NCBI GenBank assembly: GCA_936440205.1
Contig: OW387150.1
Span: 17,024,152-17,088,151, forward strand
DNA from: Lepidonotus clava
Taxonomy: Eukaryota > Annelida > Polychaeta > Phyllodocida > Polynoidae
DNA: 64,000 bases
Reading direction: 5' to 3'
Shown: positions 1 to 10,600 of the stretch, piece after piece
How positions within the stretch are numbered: position 1 is the first letter of the stretch
How the letters are laid out: the number at the start of each line of letters is the position of its first letter
The notes under the pieces: generated by a model
Told to the model about the DNA's origin: nothing
What the model saw: only the letters and a program-made list of their open reading frames with translations
Databases searched by the model: none
Program-made: the position numbers and the translations under genes

Positions 1-33
1 GCAGGCTCAGACAAATAGTGTGTAGTGTTTGTA

Positions 34-566
34 TAGACCTTTTGCAGACAAGGTATGCTGACCAGTGTGGTTACAATGGTCATGTGATAACCTATGTTAA
101 AAACCCATGTTTAATACAATATAATATATGTATACTAGCTTATTTAAGAATTGTGCTCAGCTCACAGAAATAAGATCTGTATGATATTGGGATCTTTATA
201 GAGTGGCCAATCGCCTACCTTTCAGACCACGCCAACATGTGTGAAAAGCTTGCAAACCAATTTTATGATTATGTGGAATTGTCAAGACGCTGGATGTATT
301 CTCTCTATAATCGTATACATTTATAGTTAGGTTGACTATATATTTTGAATATATCCTATATCAAATAGATAATCTCTAATTGGCTTTTTCTGAGATTTCC
401 TTGCCCACTAGTCAGCCCTTGGACGCCTTGATTGTCAACATTATGGAACTGCTGATAGAAGTTAGTTCCTCTGGTGACCCGGACCACATTTGTTTTAAAG
501 GCTCTATTGAGCTATATAGGAATTTAGTCTTTACAGCATAATGTGACGTCATCTGCACAAATCTTG
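34..566. mobile_element. TAGAC-family inverted-repeat element (long member, diverged)
   Basis: The left end reads TAGACCTTTTGCAGACAAGG. The right end, on the other strand, carries TTGTGCAGATGACGTCAC. Both resemble the two ends of the cleaner copies at 43086-43354 and 48752-49019. This copy is about twice as long, so it either has a different interior or has been invaded. No coding potential was seen. The family assignment is by shared ends only; the limits are approximate. Confidence 0.4.
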
Positions 567-1157
567 TAAGGCCTTCAATACGCCCACTATACACCTTTCC
601 CATGACCCTGCGCAGTCCACCAGTCTGCCCACTTTTGGGTTTTTTGGTAACTGGGTCACTTTACTTCATATACCTTAACTATGGGGAAGCCCTAAGAGTG
701 TGTTACCAATTTGATACACCAGGGGGCGCCATCTTAATGAAAAAGATGTATACAGCCTCAGCCCATAGCGGAGGACCCAAGACAACGTGGGGAGGGGCCT
801 GACTGATACCCCCTGTTTGGTGATGAGCTAGACTTCAAGAATAGCACGTCCATGCGTGAAATGAGCGACATTTAAACAGTTTTGTGTATTTGGAGCCCTC
901 AGTTGCTTCCCTAATCCTGGAGGACCACCGGCTTTGCAAAACATAGAAAAGGTATTATTCATATAAAATCAGATTTAAAATCAAATGCAATACTATTGCT
1001 GTAAGTAACCTGCTAATCCGAGTCCCTTGAATAGATTATTCATTCGACTGCTTTCATCTTTGCAATAAAGTTGTAATCATGTTTCTGAACCAACCAGTAA
1101 TTGACAGAACAAGGTATGGTAATTGTCATAGTGGATATCTTACTTATCAAGGCTACA

Positions 1158-1255
1158 TTTTTTTTTTTTTTTTTAAGTCTTTATTTCCCACAAAGCTCTC
1201 AAGTCGAGACTTGATCTTCCAAGCTGTTGCATAAAGTTCCTAATTTCAGGACCAC
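1158..1255 (-). repeat. Polyadenylated retroposon 3' tail
   Basis: On the minus strand this ends in GCTTTGTGGGAAATAAAGAC and then a 17-base A run (T run at 1158-1174 on the plus strand). A near-identical tail lies on the plus strand near 58285-58370. The AATAAA-like signal before a poly-A run is the mark of an RNA-copied (LINE or SINE) insertion. The 5' extent is unclear and no protein is visible, so the parent element is not identified. Confidence 0.5.
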
Positions 1256-1322
1256 AATAAAGTTACAAATATAATAAGAAAATAAATGAATATGATTGAT
1301 GAAATTGCTGGTATATTCTTAA

Positions 1323-2176
1323 CCCCTTCCACCCCATAAGGCCATATTTGGCCACCACATGAGTGTTACCCACAAAATGGCACCTCTTTTATGGTTTTAT
1401 TCTGATTATAAAATAGGTATTTCACCTACACTTATGAGGTAAATATCAAAATATTCCCAAAGTTCTAAGGAACCTTACACTTTTTGTATTATTATTCTAT
1501 GATGCTTAGATATTTTAGAACATGTGTTCCAGTAAAGGCCGTTATGGTCAATATAGGGCAAATCTGCCTATTCTGGGAAATCAGCCCCCTGAAAGCATCA
1601 ATTAAGGAATTATTGGTGAAAAAACATTTTTCCATGTAATTTTGTGGAAAAGTTTGACTTAGATGAAAATTTCCTGAGAATTCAATGATTTTCATAAAAA
1701 TATCAAATCTTTTGCAAATAATGCATTATGGGAAATTTGCAATGGATTGTTTTTTCATATAAATCCTTCAAATAATAAGGTTGTTAGGTTGCCATGGTTA
1801 CAGAAAAAGAACGTTCCGAGTCAATGGAACAATTTTCATGGGTAATGTGGCAAATATTTTTTTCTGCCTTATATTTCAAACAGTAAGATAAAAGACCAAG
1901 TCAATCAAAAGTTATTGTATCTTAAACATTTTTCTGAATAAGAAATGCATTTTATTCTAAATATACAAGGTCAAGTTAAAGTTACCATAACATGGAAACA
2001 AAGATGACTATCAGAACTGGGGGGTTTCTATTGTACACGAAGTAGGGAAGTTCAAACGACCATATCTAAGCTTCTAAAAGGAATATTTTCAAACGGTTTG
2101 CAGCTTTAGAAAGCATTTCTTCTGTAGTCCACACATATTTTTATCTATTATCCTCAGGAATAGAGGGTTGAAGGGG
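1323..2176. mobile_element. piggyBac-like non-autonomous DNA element
   Basis: The 854 bp element is bounded by TTAA on both sides (1319-1322 and 2177-2180), with terminal inverted repeats CCCCTTCCACCC on the left and CCCCTTCAACCC (read inward) on the right. TTAA target duplication and CCC-starting ends are the signature of the piggyBac superfamily. The interior is AT-rich with no transposase-length reading frame, so it must have been mobilised in trans. Only the ends support the assignment. Confidence 0.55.
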
Positions 2177-2180
2177 TTAA

Positions 2181-3832
2181 GGGATCTGCCACTCCAAACT
2201 ACAGTTTGCAATACGAGATCAGAGACCTTTTATTTACATAGAGCCTGATCACTTCTCTATATCTTAAGCTATAGGAGATTATAGTACCAACAAAACATTG
2301 ATTAACAAAGAGAGATAGGCAACCATTAATAAAAAGTTAACTTCAACTCTTGCTCCAATAAAGGATGCTTATGTTAATAGATAATAGATATTTGAAATGT
2401 TTCAATTCCTAAATGGTTATTAGTAGGATAACTATTCTAAGAGTAACGGAGTAACATATGGCTCCAACCATGCAATAGTCAACGAGAAACTTTGATTTTA
2501 ATGTATTCCTTTTGTGAATAAAGTATGCGCGCAATGATAAATATCGAAAATTGTTTAATTCGTGAAATGTTCACTATTATAATCCAATCGTAACTAAGAA
2601 ACATTGTATCAAACAAACGATATTCAGGAAGGTAACCCGACCTTAATGTGTAAACAATACTATAGATCTTCACTCTGACTTCCTAAAGTTAACATGACCT
2701 TAGGGAGCTTCTGTCGAGAAGTTAGAAAAAGCAAGTGCATTAGTGTCTCATAAGAATCGTATATCATTAAAACGCTGGTGGGAGGCTAATATAAAAACCA
2801 CCAACGTATGCTTAGGAACTCGTACACGTGTTAAGTATTAGACAATGTGTAATAGCGGGAACAGAAACGTTTTATCTCCTACTGTAAAGCAGTGGTAAGA
2901 AAACACTGCTCTGCCTGTTAGGGAGACAGAGAATGGCGAGTTACTTGTTTTTCCAGTTGTGTTGGAAACACGCCAGCAGGGCCTAAACCCAGCTGCACAG
3001 TAAAAGAAGTGCCCACCCACGTCTCCTAGAACATCATACCTTAAGTGCCTGCAGTGTATCTTAAAGGCTAGCAATTCTATTTAGGCTTTAAATTGAAACC
3101 TGTTAGGTCAATTCTATGGCGGAAAGAAAGCATTCCCTTCCCCTTTCAATTTCCCTCTCGGTAGACCTTTAAGAAAGTCCCAAACAAGCACGGCCAGATC
3201 ACGTTAAAAGCTGTTTTCCACGTCCTTCGTAGAGAGCTAAACAAACAGTTCAGTTTTACTGGGAGTCAGGGGACTGGAGCTCATTGTGTGAAATTAAGCT
3301 ATTATTTCTTCAACAAAGCCCAAGCTTAAAGCTTGGTTTTGTGCTTGAAGGCTTCATTCTGTGCAGTTCAAATGTTGCCAGATGAACATGTATAATCATA
3401 TCAATATGATTATTTCTTAGCAGTTTCTCTAAACCTAATGTAATATAGCCATATGTTAAGATTTTGTATTGTTTTGTTTCTTAGCTAATTAGACGAACTC
3501 TACCTATAAAGTTTCTAACAAGAAAATATATATGCAGGAGGATATATTGCATGTTTAAGGCATCTCATGCTCGCATCCAATTACTAGCTTGGAAGATATG
3601 AAATGTATCTGAGCGGGCTGTTTACTTTTTTTCTACATCATCAGATAATGGTTGCACTTGAATGTTTCCATGTCAAACATGTACATTTATATATCATCTA
3701 GATAAAAATCAACAAACATTCATGGGTCCAACCAAGTATGCAATGCTTCTATAACCAAAAGTACATTATCCTTAACTGTGCCAATGCACTCCTCTCCCCC
3801 ATACTCTGACCTCTATTTCCTTTATTTTCAGG
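2181..3832. other. AT-rich intergenic DNA, no gene seen
   Basis: Reading frames here are short and resemble no family I know. No RNA gene or clear repeat was recognised. The stretch ends in a pyrimidine-rich tract and CAG (3815-3832) that would serve as a 3' splice site for the GC-rich block that follows. Confidence 0.4.
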
Positions 3833-4262
3833 CACTCCTACACCCCTTAAAGGTGCGGGAAGACGAAGGGCGTTAGCACCTACTGGAGAGGGCCTCCAGT
3901 AATAGCGATGTAGCGCGCTGTCGCCTCCTAGTGGCAGTGGTATGAATCAGCCGCCCGGCGGAGGGGCGGCCGGTTGTTGCCGGAGTCAGTTGGTACTGCC
4001 TTATTTGGCCATGAGATGGGCCTCACGACGCCTATGTACCTGCAGGGAAATACCCGCGGCTATCTGTGGTGGGCCCGCTACCTTAGCCCGTGCACGCAGG
4101 AGGGGGCGGCGACGACGTAATGCCCTATCTGAGATGATGCACAGAGTGTCCACTAGGGGAAGTCTTCATTTGGAAATGTGTGCAGTCAGCGGCCATTGCC
4201 ATAGACAACGCCTGCTGAGGCTGTGTTCTTCCTCTGTTGGATTGCTTATACAGCTGGAATAA
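3833..4262 (+). other. GC-rich block, possible 5' untranslated exon of the channel gene
   Basis: A conspicuous GC-rich island in AT-rich surroundings begins directly after a good splice-acceptor tract (TTTATTTTCAG at 3822-3832). It contains an open frame at 3942-4262 with no recognisable protein similarity and low-complexity, Arg-rich composition, so I do not call it a gene. Its position about 0.75 kb before the DEG/ENaC start would suit an upstream non-coding exon or promoter region. A possible acceptor (AAACCTAG) lies at about 4980-4987, just before the channel start codon. This is inference from position and composition only. Confidence 0.3.
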
Positions 4263-5011
4263 TGCGTATCAACTGTGCCTGTACAGTGTACTAAAAGGGG
4301 ACAAATATAGGCACCCTACTATGTAGGTTAATCGTTGTCTCCCAAGAATGGATTATGTATTACCACTGAGCAATGTCTAAAACTGACCTATGCTGCTAGA
4401 TGAAATAGAAGCTTATGAAATACAGTGCCCATTTTGTGAGATCTTCTGGAGAGAATCAAACTTGATTAAGCTGGTTGTGTCAGCCTCCAATAATGGGTGT
4501 AAAAACCTTTGGCAGAATATTGGATATATTGTGATAAAGATGAAGTTTTATGATGGGTTCATTCACGTTCAATTGGATGGAACGGGGAACCTTTGATGGT
4601 TGACAGAAATGGGCAATAACAAAATGTGTGTTCCTCCCGGTATATCAAGTCACCAATTTCTTCTGATATGTTTAATTATCATTAGCCCTGAATAAATACC
4701 ACCTTCAATAATTGGAATGTGAGCAGTGCCATTCATTTCTGAGAAATGTCATCCAAAACCATGACTTTCACTTAGCACTGACGAGTTTTACTATGTTCTG
4801 ATAAGTTTCACCAACCGACTCTGACGAGTTTGAACCATAAAAAAAAGCCTTGATGCATACTCATATATACAACAGAGGGACGTTCTGTGAAAATATAATC
4901 CAACAACCATGACTTTTACCAAACACTGACAAGTTTCGCCATGTTCTGACAAGTTTTCTGATGAGTTTTTAAACACCAACAAACCTAGTTGCTAACTTAT
5001 AAATCACGGGG

Positions 5012-6877
5012 ATGTTCCGTGAGAATTTCCAGATCGAGAGGAAGGTGGAGCGGGGCAGTGGTGGTGGTCACCACCACCACCGCCACCCTGGGGACGACTA
5101 CAACATGCCCATCGGCTCCATCATGGACCGGTTCGCCGGGGGGACCACCATGCATGGTATCCCCAAGGCCATTCGGGCGCGGTCCTCGGCCATGCGGATC
5201 TTCTGGTCCCTGGTCTGCCTGGCCGCCGCCTCCATGTTCTGTGTGCAGTTCGCCCAGCTCCTCCAAAAGTACTACTCCTACCCCAAGAAAGTCACCATAG
5301 AGATAGTACCGGCCACTGTGCCGTTTCCTGCAATATCGCTTTGCAATATGAGGAATTTGGATATAATGGTTCTCAACACCCTGAACCGGATTTTTAAGAA
5401 CGCCAGCGACCCGCTGAGCTGGACCAATATCACTAAAGACCCGTTTATTAATGCTTATATGTTAACGGTGGCCAAGTATTACCCCATGTTTCTGAGGAAT
5501 GACACAGATATGAAAATTTTCCAGACGGTTCTGACGCGAACTTTAATTGCCACGAATATAGACCGACCGCTGGTGATGGGTGCAGGGGTTCCCTTTAAGG
5601 AGTTTATTGTGACCTGCCGGTTCGGAGGGCATGAGTGTAATCGCACGGCGGATTTTAATCAGTTCTTTGATTCTTATTATTATAATTGCTTTACCTATGT
5701 GGCGCCGAAGACTAATGAGTTGGAGAGTACCCTGGCCGAGGGCTTAGAGAACGGCTGGTCGACGGTCGTCTTAACCGGAAGTGGCATGCTTGATCAGAAC
5801 GACGATCTGCGCATGATCCCAGGGACCCATGAACGGTTCAGTCCCATGGCCAGTAACGAAGGGGTTAGAGTTGTGATCCACCCACCTAACACAGAACCCT
5901 ACCCTCATACAGAGGGGTTTGACGTAGCGCCTGGGTATTCAGTGAGCTTTGGAGTTCGAGCAAGGCAAAACATCCGAATCGGTCCGCCGCACGGGAATTG
6001 TTCCGATATGGATCCGTTCGGAACGGGCGGGGAGGACTACCGTCTGATATCATGCCAGAAGAAGTGTCTTCAACGAGCAATCATCCAGACCTGTGGTTGC
6101 AAGGATATCCACCTGCCTGGTCATGATAACGTGACGGATGTCCGGTACTGCACCGACGACACGGACATTCCCGAGCGCTGCCGACTGCTCGGCACTGATG
6201 AATGCCTCGAGGCGCTCATGCGACTCTACGGTCGCGTCCTGTGCGTGCGCGACCTCACGTCACGAATGACCCGCAACGCTACATTTTCACGCAACTGCGG
6301 CTGCTTCCCACCCTGCCACGAACTCTCCTACGACATCACCTACAGTCTATCCCGATGGCCGGCAGAGAGTTTTGACGGCGAGGAAGCCTACATCGACATC
6401 TTTGAGTCGGAGGCATATCCGGTGCGCTTCTTGGGGCCGGAAGACGCTGAGAAGTTCGACCTGTATTCAGTCTACTTCGACCCAACGAACCGGCGTCGCG
6501 CAATGAAGGACTTTGCGCGACTCAACGTCTACATTGCTGATAGCAACGTCTTAAAGACCGAGGAGTCGGAGGACTATTCGCAGAGTCAGCTGCTATCCGA
6601 CATCGGCGGACAGTTAGGGCTCTGGGTCGGCATATCCGTCATCACGTTAGCCGAGGTACTCGAGCTAGTCGTGGATATGTTCCGCTTCGTTATGACAAGG
6701 CATGGACCCTACAGTCGCGGCAAGAAGTTCTCCAAGGATCCGGAGTACCAGCAGGCGCCGGTGGGGGGCTCTGGGGGTGGTTCCGGGGGGCAGTGCCATT
6801 CCTGCCGGCAGTACGGTCAGATGAACGGCACCATCCCGCTGACGGCCCTGGACACAGACCCTGTACACCTCGTATGA
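5012..6877 (+). CDS. DEG/ENaC family sodium channel, intronless
   Basis: Predicted subunit of a trimeric, amiloride-sensitive-type cation channel in the plasma membrane; 621 residues, close to the usual family length. In order: a Gly/His-rich N-terminus with HHHHRH at 20-25; the conserved His-Gly gating motif (MHGIPKAI, 47-54); transmembrane segment 1 at about 61-85; the post-TM1 motif FPAISLCNM (105-113); a large Cys-rich extracellular domain including CGCFPPCHELSY; and TM2 (about 532-554) with the G-x-S selectivity filter as GIS at 540-542. The C-tail is Gly/Ser-rich. The start is fixed by an in-frame TAA 12 bases upstream. The whole gene is one exon, markedly richer in GC than its flanks. 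The ligand (peptide, acid, mechanical) cannot be told from sequence; the TM2 region resembles FMRFamide-gated and invertebrate ASIC-like members. Family assignment is firm, subfamily is not. Confidence 0.93.
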   Translation: MFRENFQIERKVERGSGGGHHHHRHPGDDYNMPIGSIMDRFAGGTTMHGIPKAIRARSSAMRIFWSLVCLAAASMFCVQFAQLLQKYYSYPKKVTIEIVPATVPFPAISLCNMRNLDIMVLNTLNRIFKNASDPLSWTNITKDPFINAYMLTVAKYYPMFLRNDTDMKIFQTVLTRTLIATNIDRPLVMGAGVPFKEFIVTCRFGGHECNRTADFNQFFDSYYYNCFTYVAPKTNELESTLAEGLENGWSTVVLTGSGMLDQNDDLRMIPGTHERFSPMASNEGVRVVIHPPNTEPYPHTEGFDVAPGYSVSFGVRARQNIRIGPPHGNCSDMDPFGTGGEDYRLISCQKKCLQRAIIQTCGCKDIHLPGHDNVTDVRYCTDDTDIPERCRLLGTDECLEALMRLYGRVLCVRDLTSRMTRNATFSRNCGCFPPCHELSYDITYSLSRWPAESFDGEEAYIDIFESEAYPVRFLGPEDAEKFDLYSVYFDPTNRRRAMKDFARLNVYIADSNVLKTEESEDYSQSQLLSDIGGQLGLWVGISVITLAEVLELVVDMFRFVMTRHGPYSRGKKFSKDPEYQQAPVGGSGGGSGGQCHSCRQYGQMNGTIPLTALDTDPVHLV

Positions 6878-7197
6878 AACTTGCCCCACGCCTTTTTCAG
6901 CAGCTCAAGTCGCGGCGCTGGCTGATGATATTGGTTTTGGTGAAGAAGGCGTGTTGAGGGATGGACAACTCCTTTGAAATAGGCCTAGTCGCTGTGTGTT
7001 TTCTATGACCTGAGATTTGATAAGGGAGAGGAGAGGGCAGTGAATGTATAGCCTGATGTTGCCCCGGACCACTATAGTTCTGACCACTATAAAAGGACAA
7101 AAAACGGTGGTAAAGGTTTTGATGTTCTAATCTAATCCTAGCCCCCGTTAAGACATTAATTTTGTCAAGCGGTTGGAGAAGTATTGTGGACATTTTT

Positions 7198-7203
7198 ATT
7201 AAA
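7198..7203 (+). terminator. Candidate polyadenylation signal ATTAAA
   Basis: ATTAAA lies about 320 bases after the channel stop codon; no canonical AATAAA occurs before it. A weak call based on motif and distance. Confidence 0.25.
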
Positions 7204-7539
7204 GGATATCTGGATCAATGTCAGGAAAGGATCAGGACAGGGATATATGTGCGGGCTCGCTTTTCAAACACTATAAAACAAGACTCCAATTTGGTCCGAT
7301 GAGCTTTCACGGGTAATAAGAATGTTTTATTGAGGAGCTCTCATGTAAGATATACGACATAAGACCCTATAATAAGAAAGTACTCACTTCAGTCGGAATA
7401 ACAGGTGAAATTATCGTATGTGGTGTCTTATGATAAGAGTGGTGAAGGTAACATATACATATAGGACTGTATAAAGTGTATGACAGAAAGTCCAATATTT
7501 GTGGCTGAATGTAAATGAGAAGTTTTTAGGTGAACAGTC

Positions 7540-7602
7540 TTCAAGTGAGCAACTCAAGTTTTCAAGTGGGCAACTCAAGTTTTCAAGTGAGCAACTCAAG
7601 TT
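7540..7602. repeat. 21 bp tandem repeat, three units
   Basis: Three nearly identical copies of a 21-base unit (TTCAAGTGAGCAACTCAAGT plus T) lie head to tail. They create a repetitive frame on the minus strand that should not be read as a protein. Confidence 0.85.
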
Positions 7603-10600
7603 TTCGAAAGAAAAACTCACGTTTTTGGTGAGCAGCTCGCAAAGGTGAATGATAACTAGTGTCTCCTGTTTGTTAAGACAACTGCCAATGCAACATTTTA
7701 GTGAGAGGGGGTTGTTGTATTGTGCTTAAGTGTTATCAAAGAAGTATAGATTTTACTCTGTGAAGTTGTACTGTCACAAAAACAATGGTTTTTCTGCTGC
7801 CTATAATAACTTGTTGATTAATGAAATTATAGATATGGACTGGTCATTGATGATATAAGCTTGTTAATTGGTAGATTTAGGATTAACATATGTAGGTAGA
7901 CTCCATGTTTGACTGGATGACTAGTATATAAATATATATCTGCTGCCACAACATGGGCGAGTATCAAGGAAAATTATACATGTCTGTGTTTGGTAATGTA
8001 CATAATGACTGTAGGTGGCGACTTGTATCATAGTAGTAAGCGTTATTAATGGCAATGATGACAAGTAGGATTGTTCCTTTTTGCGTTTAATTACCAATTT
8101 TAATTGTCGGGGCTGCAAACTGCACTACAAAGTCACACACATATAGAAGTGGGTGAACGGTTTCGTTTGGAGATTAGTACTATTGTCTTGGAGTAACATG
8201 GCGTGATATTACCAGCTGGGTTGTCAAAGTATACTAAGAGTGTATCCATTTAGGTTGTTGCCTTTCAATTCAACTTGCTATCGGTTTCCCCAATAATACA
8301 ATCTTCCCCATCTGATCTACCTACTGCCCAATGTAAACGTTTTGTCCCAGGCTAAAGCGCCGACAATTATGTCCCTCAAGACCAAAGACCAAACAATTAT
8401 GTCCACCTAGACTCAAATGAAACGATTCTGTTCCAACCATAACTGCTGACTACTCCTTTTACCTCTGAAAGCACAAGATTAAATTCCTTTCCTCATCAAG
8501 AACCAACGTGGGGTACATCTCCCATATTCAGCTTTTTCATATATCTTAATTCAGCTTGCATGTACATTGCTTTACACCATTGAGCCCCAGGATATTTGTA
8601 CAGCTGGTAAACTTCGGGGTAAATCATGTAAATTTCATCAAGTTTAATGGTTAGAAACTGGAAAGATGGCTTCAATGAAGGACATAATGAGTTCTAAATA
8701 AAACATTATGTTGTGTTCTAAGTAATATAGACGTTTCACCAGCAACAAGGAATTTAAATAACTTGTAAGAAATGTCACTGCCTCAAGTCAAATTAACCCT
8801 TTGACCACATTGGTGTTGTAATAGTGGATTGTTTTAGGAATCGGTTTTTGCATCACATGCCCACTCTAAACTGCCACTCGAAATCTCTGAGCCCATGCTC
8901 TACTTCACCAACCAGTATCTATAGGGAAATTTGGTTAGTGAGAGAGTTACTTTTCTTACTATAATCTAAGTTCTTTGTTTTATGATATTAGTAACAGATA
9001 CACTGTAAAAATCAAACACCTTACAATAGTTACTTTGTTTTGAGAATACTCCAGTGCATATAAAAGATATCCAATTGCAAGTAAATTTCAGTCACGTGCT
9101 GAAATTACTCATAGCAAGCACTTGTGTTACACAGTATTCTACTACTTGGACGTGGCAGTTACCAAAGCAGAACTTTTTGCCAGCCATGGACACAAGGGAA
9201 CTGCTTGACTTATCAAAGTGAGCTATATCACAAGTTTCCAATGCTGTCATGGAATGTTTTTAATAACAAAATAAATCACACAACAGTAAAGATAAAACGC
9301 ACACAATCAAACAGGACATAAGGACCAACCATCTAATGAAAGGTAGACTACACGTGTATCTATTACTTTTCCTCCTGCACAGTTCCCTTTTATATTACAC
9401 CTGATATTATATGATAGTTGGCATTTTCTGTAGAAGAAGAAAAATATTGCAACAGTCTAGAAACGTCATTACCCCAAAAGTTATTATTAATTTTATGTCC
9501 CTTAGATATGGTGAGTGTTATATATCCTTCTGGAAATAGTCAGATGTGATTAGAATCCTGTGAAAGTTGAGATAAAATCAGAAAAATGTCGCCGTCAAGT
9601 TCCGCTTGTACTATGATGTTCGGTCATTCCGTGAAAATACATCCTTATTACGTTATTTATCAGTATTAATTAGCATGATTGATACCCTAAATACTCCACT
9701 TGAGTTTTCCCTAAAGGAACCTGGTCGATTGCATGGTGATTTGATCCCTGAACCTTCTCACTGTTACTATTCGTCTAATTTAAGCACGTTGGAAAACATG
9801 TACATAGACATTGACAAACGATGATAATTAAGTCGTGTTCAAAGATAACGAGTTGAGAGAAACACTGCACGTTGCTGCCATGGCTCTAGCCCTAACTTTA
9901 TAAAAAGGGACGTGCGCAACAGATTTTAAGATACAATTTACCTAGTGTCAATAAGAAAACAATCCACTGTCATACCTCTTTAATGATGGGTGATCTTTGG
10001 TTTGAATCAAATTGCCTTCATGGGACTTAGGGTATGGACAGTTTTCAGATGGATGTACGTCTTTCAATGATTTATAATTCTCCCCTACTTGCATCCCTGT
10101 TTTCCTGTATATTATGCATCTGTAGGTTTACATTTGAATAACTTGTCCACAGCCGTATGAGAAAACCAATTTAGTCTGTCCAGATATTTGATATGTATAC
10201 ATATCTAATACAGATGCTTTCAAGTCAATAAGAAATAAAAGGGAAACAGATAATCATTATTAATGTTCCATTATGAAAAAAGACAAATGATATTATGGAT
10301 ATAGAAAAAATGATTCATAAGGTTTGTGATGGAAATATTTGTTTTGCATAATTATAGCACGTTCACTTAGTCTTCAGGTACCCAAAATACCTAAAAGTAA
10401 AGGACCAAGGACCACACCAAGGATTGAGGTGTGCCGTGAAGAGAGAGAAACCCTCAATTGATTATATTTAAGCCCTTGCCACATTATACTGGCAATGAAA
10501 CCAATTTACCTTAATTTGACACCTTATTTGTGTCAGATTCCCAATCGGTTTTCACCGACATACTCTGTGCAAAATAAGCGTTTAAATTATATGTAATGAT

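Noticed and set aside
4989-5300. Other frames over the start of the channel gene, both strands
   Set aside because: Shadows of the GC-rich channel coding region, low-complexity composition.
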